From: Microbacterium sp. Leaf320
Lineage (GTDB): Bacteria; Actinomycetota; Actinomycetes; Actinomycetales; Microbacteriaceae
Assembly (NCBI RefSeq): GCF_001423485.1
Contig: NZ_LMOD01000004.1
Coordinates: forward strand, 372,001 to 436,000
Length of the DNA: 64,000 bases
Direction: 5' to 3'
How positions within the stretch are numbered: position 1 is the first letter of the stretch; every line of letters starts with the position of its first letter. Position numbers and translations under genes: made by a program. The notes beneath the pieces are model-generated. The model made no database searches. It was not told where the DNA came from and worked only from the letters and a program-made list of their open reading frames with translations. Of the stretch, positions 1 through 7,827 are shown in pieces.

Positions 1-3
1 GTA

Positions 4-40
4 GAAGAAGGCCCCGGGCGATTCGCCCGGGGCCTTCTTC
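4..40. terminator. Rho-independent terminator hairpin
   Basis: A perfect 16-bp stem (positions 4-19 paired with 25-40) surrounds a 5-nt loop. The arms end in A/G-rich and T/C-rich tails, so it can work in both directions. It lies 39 bp beyond the stop of the minus-strand lipoprotein gene and probably also ends a plus-strand gene left of the window. Confidence 0.8.
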
Positions 41-79
41 GTGCCCGGACGGCGACCGGTTGGCGACGTCTGGCTCGGG

Positions 80-676
80 TCAGTCGAACAGGTGCGCGAT
101 GATGCTCGACGTGTAGCCGGAGGGCGCGAGGTTCGAGTAGCGCGAGTCGATCAGCACGTCGTCGCGCCAGAACAGGGTGCGTCCGTCCGTGACGGGGTAC
201 TGCGTGTTCTGCCAGGTCTTCTCGCAGCGTGTGCCGCCGTCCGGGGCGAAGCAGGTGAAGCCCTCGTTCGTGACGAGGGCGTTCAGCATGTCGAGGGCGG
301 GTCCGCGGTTCATGAGCGAGATCGTGGTGACGAGCCGGGTGGTGTCGGCGCGGGGGTCGGCCCAGATGCAGGTGAGAGTTCCGTCATCCGCGACGCCCGA
401 CGGACCGAAGGCTGCGTCGTTCAGCGGCACCCCGTCGAGCTGCGCCAGCACGTCCTCCGAGAGGATCGCCCGGCAGTCGGTCGGCAGAGCGATCGGTGCG
501 GTCGTGGGAGTGGGGGATGCCGTGGGCGAGGGGCTCGCGGTGTCGTCCGGAGTCGAGGTCGATGACGGCTCAGGCGATGCGCTCTGTTCGGCGCTGTCGG
601 AACCGGCAGGACCGCAGCCGGTCAGAGCGGCGGTGAGCAGTAGAGCCGCAGCGCCGGCGGCGAGTCGCGCGTTCAT
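80..676 (-). CDS. Secreted lipoprotein of unknown function
   Basis: A 198-residue protein. Residues 1-20 are a signal peptide ending in a lipobox (LTGC), so the mature protein should be lipidated on its Cys and anchored outside the membrane. A Ser/Thr/Pro-rich linker of about 40 residues follows, then a globular domain with conserved-looking Cys residues. This resembles small actinobacterial DUF3558-type lipoproteins in layout only. I chose the ATG at 676 because it begins directly with the signal peptide; longer readings add an Arg-rich non-coding-like stretch. It is divergent from the sugar kinase gene. Function unknown. Confidence 0.75.
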   Translation of the reverse strand: MNARLAAGAAALLLTAALTGCGPAGSDSAEQSASPEPSSTSTPDDTASPSPTASPTPTTAPIALPTDCRAILSEDVLAQLDGVPLNDAAFGPSGVADDGTLTCIWADPRADTTRLVTTISLMNRGPALDMLNALVTNEGFTCFAPDGGTRCEKTWQNTQYPVTDGRTLFWRDDVLIDSRYSNLAPSGYTSSIIAHLFD

Positions 677-761
677 GCGCTCACCGTAGCGCCGGAGGGG
701 GCGGGGGAGCGGGAGGCAGACCGGGCGCCACAGATGCCGTTCGCGCGGTAGTGTCGGCGGA

Positions 762-1691
762 ATGAGCGTTGATTCCTCCCGTGCGTCCGGTGCTGTCGTC
801 GTCGGAGACGCGCTGATCGATGAGATCCGTGACGATGCCGGTGTGCGCGAGCTCGTCGGCGGAGCGGCATTGAATGTGGCCGTCGGCCTTCGACGACTCG
901 GTGTGCCGACCACTCTGATCGCGATGGTCGGCGATGACGAGGCGGGTGCGCACATCCGCGAATACCTCGAGGACCACGACGTCAGACTGATCGCGAGTGA
1001 GGCTCCGCTCGGCTCTTCGAGGGCCATCGTCGAACGCGGGCCGGACGGCGAGCCCGTGTACGTCTTCAACGAGGCGGCGCAGCGGCGCGGCATCCGCTAT
1101 TCCGACGAGGCTGTGCGGGTCATGGCCGATGCCGGTCTCGTGGCCGTCAGCTGCTTCCCCTTCGATGTTCCCGCTGAGGTCGATGCTCTCGTCGCCGCCG
1201 CGGGTGACGCTCGTCTCGCGATCGATCCCAACCCGCGATCGGGCATGCTGAGCGACCGCGAGGAGTTCGTGCGGGGCTTCGAGCGTGCGGCCGCAGGAGC
1301 TGCGATCGTCAAAGTCGGCGCGGATGACGCCGCGCTCCTCTACGACGGCGATCTCGACGGGCTCCGCGCGCGGCTGCGCGGCCTCGGCGTGCGTGCCGTG
1401 CTCGCGACAGCGGGTGCCGACGGCGCCGCACTCGAGTCGGATGCCGGAGTGGTCACCGCTCCCATCTCGGCGTTGCCGGGGCGCGTGGTCGACACGGTCG
1501 GTGCCGGCGATGCGACGCTCGCGGCGGTGGCTGCGGGACTCGCCAAGGGCACACCTGCCCATGCGGAGGGATGGCAGGAGCTGCTCGATCGGGCGATGGA
1601 TGTGGCCGCGGCGACGTGTCGCGCCGAGGGCGGCCTGCTGCGCACTCCGGAGTCTCTGGCGGACGCCGATCGAGGCGTCTTCGGCAGCTGA
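762..1691 (+). CDS. PfkB-family sugar kinase (fructokinase-like)
   Basis: A 309-residue cytoplasmic kinase of the ribokinase/PfkB family, expected to phosphorylate a sugar or nucleoside with ATP. The first PfkB signature is seen as GGAALNVAVGLRRLG near residues 30-45. The second is DTVGAGDATLAAVAAGLA near residue 245, with the anion-hole GAGD whose Asp is the catalytic base. Length is normal for the family. The substrate cannot be read from sequence; fructose is the commonest for this subgroup. It stands alone between a divergent lipoprotein gene and the tRNA-Tyr gene. Confidence 0.9.
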   Translation: MSVDSSRASGAVVVGDALIDEIRDDAGVRELVGGAALNVAVGLRRLGVPTTLIAMVGDDEAGAHIREYLEDHDVRLIASEAPLGSSRAIVERGPDGEPVYVFNEAAQRRGIRYSDEAVRVMADAGLVAVSCFPFDVPAEVDALVAAAGDARLAIDPNPRSGMLSDREEFVRGFERAAAGAAIVKVGADDAALLYDGDLDGLRARLRGLGVRAVLATAGADGAALESDAGVVTAPISALPGRVVDTVGAGDATLAAVAAGLAKGTPAHAEGWQELLDRAMDVAAATCRAEGGLLRTPESLADADRGVFGS

Positions 1692-1700
1692 CGTCTCGAT

Positions 1701-1729
1701 TTCTCGCGCCTGCCGTTCGCAGGTATGAT
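1701..1729 (+). promoter_or_regulatory. Probable promoter of tRNA-Tyr
   Basis: A good -10 hexamer TATGAT lies at 1724-1729. A weak -35 (TTCTCG, 1701-1706) lies 17 nt upstream. Transcription would start near 1736, about 40 nt before the mature tRNA. Inferred from spacing only. Confidence 0.45.
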
Positions 1730-1777
1730 TATCTATCGTGCCCCCGGTTGGCTGTCGAAGTTGGACGGGTGCGCTCT

Positions 1778-1862
1778 GGCGAGTTACCCAAGCGGCCAAA
1801 GGGATCTGACTGTAAATCAGACTGCATTGCATTCGGGGGTTCGAATCCCTCACTCGCCACCA
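1778..1862 (+). tRNA. tRNA-Tyr (anticodon GTA)
   Basis: An 85-nt class II tRNA. The acceptor stem GGCGAGT (1778-1784) pairs with ACTCGCC (1852-1858). The anticodon GTA at 1812-1814 sits in a CTGA/TCAG stem, a long variable arm follows, and the T-arm contains GGTTCGAATCC. The CCA end is encoded (1860-1862). The long variable arm together with GTA is diagnostic for bacterial tRNA-Tyr. Recombinase-like genes start about 230 bp downstream, so the tRNA may be the attachment site of the adjoining unit. Confidence 0.97.
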
Positions 1863-1914
1863 TGAGTTGTTCGTACTTCTCGCAAGAGAAATCCAGGAAA
1901 CTCGAAACGCAAAG

Positions 1915-1943
1915 AAAAACGCCCCCAAACCGGGGGCGTTTTT
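1915..1943 (+). terminator. Rho-independent terminator behind tRNA-Tyr
   Basis: Stem 1915-1926 pairs with 1932-1943 (AAAAACGCCCCC against GGGGGCGTTTTT) around a 5-nt loop. It ends in a T-run, about 50 nt after the tRNA CCA. Confidence 0.9.
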
Positions 1944-2088
1944 CGTTTGTCAGCTGCTCACAATCGTTCTGGGAGCTCTCGGCGCGGCTCAAGCACGACC
2001 GCAGGGCCCAATCAACCGACTTCCAGGCACACTGAAGCCGTCGGTGTTGCAGTGACCAACGTACTCACCTCAGAGAGAGGACCAACGT

Positions 2089-3912
2089 CTACGTGCGCGC
2101 GGGCCCGCGTCTACTTCGTCTGGCCATGCGGGCTTCACGCAGCATGAGGCGGGTGCGTGCGGAGGTGCGTCGGCTGCGGCGGGTGCGGGCGACGGGCGGT
2201 GTGATGCCGTCTTCGATTTCGCCGGCTCGTTCGTCTCGTTCGAGGAGGAAGTCGCGGATCCGCTGCAGGTTGGCGGCGGCGATGGTCATGACCTGCAGGA
2301 ACGCCTGGGCGGCGCGGCCGCGCATGCGTCGGCGCCCGGGCCGGTCGAGGGCGAAGGTCGCGTCGTCCTTGACGTAGTCGTTCGCGGATTCGACCTGGGA
2401 GCGGGCATAGCCGAACATCGACTCCCACTCGTCGGTGCCGTACTGGTAGTGCTGACCGAACTTGCCGTCGTCGGTGTAGTCGAAGCTGGTGCTGGTCTTG
2501 TTGGTGCAGAGCTTCCCGGGTGCTTTCGGCGTATTGATGATGGGGAGCAGGATGCGGCCGGGCTGGGCGGCTTTCGGGTTGGGCTTCAGGTCGCAGGATG
2601 CGGTGGGGGAGCCGCCGGCGGACGGGCACTTCTTCGCGGTCTTGCCGCGGCTGTCCATTTTCTCCTTGTCGGTGACGAGGAACGGTGTGCGCTGGTTGAT
2701 GAGGCTCTTCCAGCGCACTTTCCTCGCGGCCTCTCGTGACTTTCTCTCCTCAGGGGTGAGGGTCGGGTCTTCCTCGTCTTGCCGGGTGCCTTTGCGGAAG
2801 TCCCAGGTGGCATTGATGAGGTCGGGGTGCTCTGCCATGGAGGGGCAGTACCAGTTGCCGTCAACCATGATGGCGCCGTGCGCGTGGTGCTGGATGCCGA
2901 GGGCCCATTCTTTGGTGGGGTATTGCATGACGAGTTTGATGCCGAGTGCTCGGAGGGGGTTCTGGAGGTCGTCGGGCTTGCCGCCCGGGAGGTAGGCCTG
3001 GTCGCTGACGAAGTGGTCGATGGTGTGTCCACGTTCGATGAGGGAGTTCACCAGGCGCATCGCGGAGGGGGCAGGTTCCTCTCCGGGACGGTGCTGGTCG
3101 TATGCGACGATGAGCGAGGGGACGGCGTCAGGCTGTGAGGGGTCGTTGGAGGTGACGACCGCGAATTCGGCCTCGAGGGCGTATTCGCGGACGCGCGCGT
3201 CCTTGAATACGTCGGTGGGTGTGCCGGCGGCGGTGCGGAGGTAGAAGCCGTGGTCGGGTTCGATGGAGACCTTCTCGTGCGGCTTCTTGCGGGCGAGGCG
3301 CTCCTTGCCGATGCCGCGGGCGAAGGCCTTCAGGCGGGTGGCGTCGACAGCAAGGGATATCTGCGCGGGCCGGTACTGGGCGGGGAGCATCTGGTAGGTC
3401 GCTTCGAGCATCTGGTTCGCGAAGATGTGGGCGCGGCGCGCTTTGGTCTTCATCTCTTCATCGCGGAGCCTGCGGTCCTCCAACGCGTCCTGGTACTCCT
3501 GCACGGTCAGTCGACGCTGGCGGGTGGGGAGCGGGTAGGCGTCGAACAGGTCGATGATGCGGCGTGTGCTGTTACGTACGCGCTCGAAGAGCGCTTCGGC
3601 GGGAGCGAGGGGGTCGTGTTCGATGCCGAGGATGGCCGCGGTTTTCGGCCTGAGGCGGTTTCGGAGGATGTCTTCGACACGACGGATGTGCATGGGCTGG
3701 TGCTCGCAGGCGAGCACCAGCCAGAGGATGAGGGTCGCGCGTACGGTCAGATAGGGGCGGCGTCCTCCTTTGTAGATGCGGTCTTGTCGTTCCCAGAGCA
3801 GGACGAGGTCGACGAGTCCGGACTCGTCGATGACCACGGCCGCTTGACGGAGCGTCTGCTTGGGGATAGGGCCGCGGGCGGTCGGGTCGTGGCGGAGGAG
3901 GTCGTCACGCAT
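2089..3912 (-). CDS. Large DDE-transposase-like protein
   Basis: A protein of about 607 residues, probably a DNA transposase or its descendant. Candidate acidic triad: Asp in LAVDATR (near residue 190), Asp in HFVSDQAYL (near 304) and Glu in RSQVESANDYVK (near 508). The order and context resemble RNase H-fold DDE enzymes with a long insertion before the final Glu. That insertion carries several Cys (CPS, KKCPS, ASCDL, KLCTN), perhaps a zinc site. The C-terminus is very Arg-rich. The ATG at 3912 has a GGAGG site and overlaps the stop of the upstream recombinase-like gene, so translation is probably coupled. I saw no terminal inverted repeats, so this is not a simple insertion sequence. Confidence 0.6.
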   Translation of the reverse strand: MRDDLLRHDPTARGPIPKQTLRQAAVVIDESGLVDLVLLWERQDRIYKGGRRPYLTVRATLILWLVLACEHQPMHIRRVEDILRNRLRPKTAAILGIEHDPLAPAEALFERVRNSTRRIIDLFDAYPLPTRQRRLTVQEYQDALEDRRLRDEEMKTKARRAHIFANQMLEATYQMLPAQYRPAQISLAVDATRLKAFARGIGKERLARKKPHEKVSIEPDHGFYLRTAAGTPTDVFKDARVREYALEAEFAVVTSNDPSQPDAVPSLIVAYDQHRPGEEPAPSAMRLVNSLIERGHTIDHFVSDQAYLPGGKPDDLQNPLRALGIKLVMQYPTKEWALGIQHHAHGAIMVDGNWYCPSMAEHPDLINATWDFRKGTRQDEEDPTLTPEERKSREAARKVRWKSLINQRTPFLVTDKEKMDSRGKTAKKCPSAGGSPTASCDLKPNPKAAQPGRILLPIINTPKAPGKLCTNKTSTSFDYTDDGKFGQHYQYGTDEWESMFGYARSQVESANDYVKDDATFALDRPGRRRMRGRAAQAFLQVMTIAAANLQRIRDFLLERDERAGEIEDGITPPVARTRRSRRTSARTRLMLREARMARRSRRGPART

Positions 3913-4903
3913 GAGCGCCTCCGCCACGGAGCATCGCTCGCTGTTCGTGCGCGGCGGGCATGTCGATGTACGGGCCGAGCCGGCGCAGGAAGGCGGCGTC
4001 GAGGAGGCCTGCGGCGTTCATCACCACGGACGGGGGAGTGCCGCCGTTCACTTGGGTGACCAGCCACGTGTTCCGCATCCGCTGGGGGACGGGTCGGATG
4101 TCCCCGCGGAGGTGTCGGCGGATGTCGTTGAGGTTGTGCGAGTCGCGGTCCGTGCGTCCTGGTCCGATGAGCCAGTCGCCCCCTTCAGGGGCGGTGGACC
4201 TAAGTTCCGCAAGCAGTGGCGCCCACGTGTGCAGTGCGGGGACTGTGCGCGCTCGTGGCCCGCGGGCGGTGACGTCGACGTCGCCGTTGCCCGCGACCGT
4301 GACGTCGTCGGTTCGCGTGGTCATCATCTCGCTGACGGTGAAGCCGCATCCAAGTCCCAGGGCGGCGATGGCCGTGGCGTCCAGGCATTTGCGGGCGCTC
4401 GGCTGGTACGCGGCCCACGAGCGGATCGTGGCGAGGTCGTCGTCGCCGTAAGGGGCGTCCACGGGGGACGGTGGAGCCTCCGCCCGTCGCGGCAGTGGGT
4501 CTTCGCTGAACAGGGTGCGGAGGATGGCGCCTTCCCGGGCGGCTTTCTGCGGGCGAATCTGGGTGGAACGGTGATGTGTGTACAGGTCGATGAACCGCGG
4601 GGTGAGCGCATCATCCGCCTGGTCGACGAGACCACGCTCGCGCGTCCACTGGACGTAGCCGGTGAGCGTTGCCAGCGCCTGCCGGGTCGTGGCTTCCGAA
4701 TGGTCATCGAGGTGTGGGCGGACGGACGCGAGCACACTGTCGCGCATCTGCGCCCAGTCGCCCGCAGGAAGGTAGGGGTGGTAGCTGTCGAGAAAGTCAG
4801 GAGTCACTGTCACACAAGAGGTATGCGCGCGACCAGCACACCATGAACACTTGTTGCGTCCAAGCAGCACACGCGCGCCGGTTTGTGCGCATAAGGAACA
4901 CAT
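3905..4903 (-). CDS. Tyrosine-recombinase-like protein with N-terminal Cys cluster
   Basis: About 332 residues. The C-terminal two-thirds follow the phage-integrase plan: an N-terminal helical core-binding-like part, then a catalytic-like domain with IAALGLGCGFTVSEM and VPQRMRNTWLV. Only the second Arg of the usual Arg/His-x-x-Arg/Tyr set is obvious; the first Arg and the nucleophilic Tyr are not at their expected places. The reading from ATG 4903 adds CSLC and CSWC pairs, a possible zinc finger; GTG 4813 is the alternative start without it. It is paralogous to the gene at 5376-6221 and overlaps the transposase-like gene downstream. Confidence 0.6.
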   Translation of the reverse strand: MCSLCAQTGARVLLGRNKCSWCAGRAHTSCVTVTPDFLDSYHPYLPAGDWAQMRDSVLASVRPHLDDHSEATTRQALATLTGYVQWTRERGLVDQADDALTPRFIDLYTHHRSTQIRPQKAAREGAILRTLFSEDPLPRRAEAPPSPVDAPYGDDDLATIRSWAAYQPSARKCLDATAIAALGLGCGFTVSEMMTTRTDDVTVAGNGDVDVTARGPRARTVPALHTWAPLLAELRSTAPEGGDWLIGPGRTDRDSHNLNDIRRHLRGDIRPVPQRMRNTWLVTQVNGGTPPSVVMNAAGLLDAAFLRRLGPYIDMPAAHEQRAMLRGGGAHA

Positions 4904-4909
4904 TGACTC

Positions 4910-4915
4910 TAGGAT
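4910..4915 (+). promoter_or_regulatory. -10 element for leaderless transcription of 4922
   Basis: TAGGAT ends 6 nt before the GTG at 4922, so transcription should begin at or next to the start codon. No ribosome-binding site is present, as expected for a leaderless mRNA. Confidence 0.5.
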
Positions 4916-4921
4916 CGACTG

Positions 4922-5356
4922 GTGAATGATGCACCGCGGGACTGGTTGATCGACCCCACGACCTTCGGTCGGCCTGGGGTGAGTGATTGGGTTTCGACCG
5001 TTACGTCTCGGGGTGAGGCGGAGTGCGCGGCGGCCCGGCTGCAGCACAACGCCGCGTTCCAGGTGCGGGCGTTCCTGTTCTCGGAAGAGCGGAGTCACGG
5101 GTCGCTGGCTGAGGCTCTGGGGTGGCGGCGTGAGCGGTTGTCGCGCGTGCTCGGTGGTCAGGTGTGGGTGACCCTCGCGGATCTCGAGCAAGTGTTGCGC
5201 GAATGCCAGTCGAGTGTGGCGGGAGTCAGCTGGTCGAACACTGCGGCGCAGGATCGCGAGGCTCCTGCCCGGCAGATCGTCGCATTGTACCTGCGTGAGC
5301 AGCTGCAGACCCTGGAACCGGCCGCACACGCGCAGCGTGGCATGCCTGCGCGGTAA
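4922..5356 (+). CDS. Small HTH protein (putative DNA-binding regulator)
   Basis: A 144-residue protein. Residues about 55-90 read as a helix-turn-helix: GSLAEALGWRRERLSRVLGG followed by a helix that would read as VTLADLEQVLRE. This resembles the Cro/C1 (XRE) fold. The N-terminal 40 residues and the polar C-terminus are unassigned. It lies on the opposite strand between the two recombinase-like genes and shares its upstream region with the one at 3905-4903, so it may control it. The start is GTG without a ribosome-binding site, preceded by a -10 box at leaderless distance. Confidence 0.65.
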   Translation: MNDAPRDWLIDPTTFGRPGVSDWVSTVTSRGEAECAAARLQHNAAFQVRAFLFSEERSHGSLAEALGWRRERLSRVLGGQVWVTLADLEQVLRECQSSVAGVSWSNTAAQDREAPARQIVALYLREQLQTLEPAAHAQRGMPAR

Positions 5357-5375
5357 GCGGTCCATGTCCGGGCTC

Positions 5376-6221
5376 TTAGACGTGCGGGAGGAACTTCTCG
5401 TAGCGGACGAGAGCGTCCATGGACTTCACGCCGGCGGTGTGAAGGAGCAGGTGCATGGGTGTGCCGTGGGTGAGTTGCTCCACGATCCACGTGACACGCA
5501 TGCGTTGCGTGGTCGGATGCACCGAGAGGCCGCTGGAGCGTTCGACGAACACGGTGACGATGTTCGGGTGCCAGCGGGTTCCTGGTCGGAACAGCGTCGC
5601 TGACGGGTCGCCGACGTGCTGGGCGATCTGGTCGAGGGCAGGTGCCCAGGGCGAGGTGACGGGGACTGTGCGGGGGTTCCTGCCGCCGACATGAACGTGC
5701 TCGCCGCCTCGACCGATGTCGAGTGCGCGGATGCCGCACAGGTCACGTGTCGGAAGTCCCGCACCCAGGCCCAGGGCAATGAGGGCGCGAGCGGAGGCTT
5801 GTCGTGCCGTGGAGCTCTGGAACTCGGCCCACGCGCACAGGTCCTCCACGTCCGCGGCGGTGTAAGGAGCGCTGGGTTGTGCGGCGGACAGAGGGGTGAG
5901 CGGTGGGAGGGCCTCCACGGTGCCGAGGCGCTCGCCGGTGCGCAGCAGGATCGCCCGTTGCCGTCCTCTCGTTGATGGGGAGGAGGTCGGCATGAGATCT
6001 ACCGCGTAGGCAATCACGTCGCGTCGGAACAGCGATTCTTTCGACAGGGGAAAGCCCGAGACGTTCACGCACCAATCGACGTGACGCGCTACAGCGTTCG
6101 TCACGGCGGCGAGCGAATAGGGGAGATGGTCGGTGACCTCGCGAACGATCTCGACCACGGCGGGCCGCACCCGCAGCCAGTCTTCTGTCGGCAGGTCGGG
6201 GGTGTACTCCTCCACGTCCAC
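5376..6221 (-). CDS. Tyrosine-recombinase-like protein, second paralogue
   Basis: A 281-residue paralogue of the neighbouring 3905-4903 product: both share the D/N-W-rich N-terminus, the ALGLGAG box and an Arg motif (QRMRVTWIV). Of the canonical catalytic residues, the Arg of QRMR and a Tyr in DALVRYEKFLP could correspond to Arg II and the nucleophile. The first Arg and the His positions (H of HxxR, LGH) are replaced. It may be a diverged recombinase or a non-catalytic DNA-binding partner. Start is GTG with a strong AAGGAAGGAG site. The upstream region contains the dyad element at 6251-6277. Confidence 0.6.
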   Translation of the reverse strand: MDVEEYTPDLPTEDWLRVRPAVVEIVREVTDHLPYSLAAVTNAVARHVDWCVNVSGFPLSKESLFRRDVIAYAVDLMPTSSPSTRGRQRAILLRTGERLGTVEALPPLTPLSAAQPSAPYTAADVEDLCAWAEFQSSTARQASARALIALGLGAGLPTRDLCGIRALDIGRGGEHVHVGGRNPRTVPVTSPWAPALDQIAQHVGDPSATLFRPGTRWHPNIVTVFVERSSGLSVHPTTQRMRVTWIVEQLTHGTPMHLLLHTAGVKSMDALVRYEKFLPHV

Positions 6222-6250
6222 GGCACGACTCCTTCCTTGGTCAAGGATCT

Positions 6251-6277
6251 TGTGCTGAAAGTACAGGATGCTGTGCT
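6251..6277. promoter_or_regulatory. Dyad operator, copy 1
   Basis: AGTACA (6260-6265), 6 bp, TGTGCT (6272-6277): a near-palindrome of form AGnACA-N6-TGTnCT. An extra half-site TGTGCT lies at 6251-6256. It lies in the 89-bp gap between the divergent recombinase-like gene (6221, minus) and the small XRE gene (6311, plus), where it could block both promoters. A matching copy lies at 7554-7579. Confidence 0.6.
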
Positions 6278-6310
6278 GTAGTTCTAGAGCGGATGTCGTG
6301 TTCTTGAAAC

Positions 6311-6538
6311 GTGCCTGTTCCCGAACCTGATCTGACGCGCTTGCGTGCTGTTCTGAACGAACGTCGCCACGCCGCGGGGTTCACCTTCGAGCAGCTTGCT
6401 GAAGCCTCAGGGATTAGCCGGCAGACCCTGCTGAATATCTCGTCCGGGAAGTACAACGGTGACCTGCGCACCTGGCTCAAACTCAGTCGAGCGTTCGGTA
6501 TCACCGTCGACGAGCTGGTCGGCGCGGTCTGGGCTTAG
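6311..6538 (+). CDS. XRE/Cro-family repressor-like protein
   Basis: A 75-residue protein made almost entirely of one Cro/C1 helix-turn-helix. Residues about 9-70 cover all five helices, with recognition region EQLAEASGISRQTLLNISSG and a final GITVDELVG helix, as in compact HTH regulators. It is probably a dimeric DNA-binding repressor. The dyad element 34 bp upstream and its copy at 7554-7579 are natural candidate targets, which would imply autoregulation. The start is GTG 6311 with no clear ribosome-binding site. Its stop overlaps the stop of the convergent gene at 6535. Confidence 0.85.
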   Translation: MPVPEPDLTRLRAVLNERRHAAGFTFEQLAEASGISRQTLLNISSGKYNGDLRTWLKLSRAFGITVDELVGAVWA

Positions 6539-7517
6539 CCTGCGGAGCCCCACACCAAGTCGCGGGTATCGATGGCCACCTGTGATTCTTCGGGTTCGCC
6601 GGCCGCGTTGATCGGGATCGTGACGGTGACAGACGCTGTGCCCTCGACGGGTATCCATTCCCGGTCGAGAGAGCCGTTGTACTGCTCTGCCCCGAACGTT
6701 GCCGTGTAGTGGTAGCTGACGAGCCCGTCGGCATAGGAAGGGGGCGTCTTCTCGGTGAGGGACGCGAGGTGGAATCCCCGCCCGGCGCGACCGAAGCTTG
6801 TGGCGGTGTCCGTGGGAAGTGTCCCGTTGCTGACGGATTCTTCGGCGGCGGTGGTCGCTGCGGCCTCGGCGCTGCCTTCCGTCTCGGTGAGGAGTGCGCG
6901 TACGGCGTCCTCGTCGTGCTCTGGAGAGACAGTCGCACTGGACCCCGGAGTCACGGTCACGGTGTCATCGCTGAACGTGAACGGGAAGGGCAGAGGATCA
7001 TCGACAGTGACCCCATAGATGCCGGGAAGGAGCTGAAAACGCTCCGCCTCCTCGTCGGCGCCCACGAGCGTCGCCTGACCCGCGTCGGTGCGGGGCAGAT
7101 GCAGGTCTCCGGACAGGACCGGGAACTGCGCGAACGTGTCGCCGCCGTGTTCGCGGACCACCACGAGCTCGCCGTCGACGGGGTGTCTCCGACGGTGAAA
7201 CGGAATGTGACTCGCGCCTGGTCGAAGCCATCCTCCGTCTCCCACGTACTGACGTCTTCGACCTCGATGTCGGCGATGGGGATCTGAATCGCATTCAGGT
7301 GCTCGAGCGCCTCATCGACGCTCTCGTCCCCGCGAATCGTCGCAGCCAACTCGCCCGCGTCCCGATCCGCGAGCGCGGTCAGTGTGCGCTCAGCGACCAT
7401 CGTCGGTGTATCTCGACCGGACGTCGACATGAGAACAATGGCGACGGCGATGGCGACGACGAGAGCGGCCAGGGCTCCTATAGCAAGGGGACGAGCCCTC
7501 CGCCCGACAGGTGACAT
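6535..7517 (-). pseudogene. Membrane-anchored exported protein, frameshifted
   Basis: The reading from ATG 7517 (AAAGGAAC site) starts with a positive N-terminus and a hydrophobic segment (residues about 10-32), then an extracytoplasmic domain. After FRFTVGDTP the coding frame shifts by one base at the four-G run 7180-7183 on the plus strand, and continues as VDGELVVVREHGGD to the stop at 6535. One added base would restore a protein of about 327 residues without any other damage. That makes either recent inactivation or a sequencing error likely. Function unknown. The start-proximal region contains dyad copy 2, shared with the divergent wall protein. Confidence 0.7.
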
Positions 7518-7553
7518 CGAAGTTCCTTTCCTCTTCGGAGCGGTAAAGCATCC

Positions 7554-7579
7554 TGTGCCAGAGTACAAGATGTTGTGCT
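7554..7579. promoter_or_regulatory. Dyad operator, copy 2
   Basis: AGTACA (7562-7567), 6 bp, TGTGCT (7574-7579), plus the upstream half-site TGTGCC at 7554-7559. The layout matches copy 1 at 6251-6277 over about 26 bp. It lies between the divergent exported protein (7517, minus) and the surface protein (7828, plus). Confidence 0.6.
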
Positions 7580-7827
7580 GGGGGTAGTGAAGGGCCCTTT
7601 TCACTTGATGACGCGCACGGATCCCGATCGTCGCCGGGCAGAGGCGCCGACTCTCACTGGCGCGGTATCGGGGCAGCGCCGCCAAGAGAACCAGTGGTGT
7701 CGACGCGCGCGGGCGGCCGGATGTCGCGACCTCGGGGCTGAGGTGCGATGTGCCGCAGGGTATCGCTGTGATGCCCCCGCCGGGGTGTCACGGGTCCACG
7801 CACAGGGCGGGACCCGGGAAGGAATCT

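Noticed and set aside
2089..3912. Simple insertion sequence around the DDE-like gene
   Set aside because: No terminal inverted repeats or target duplication visible at either end, and the gene is coupled to the recombinase-like gene.
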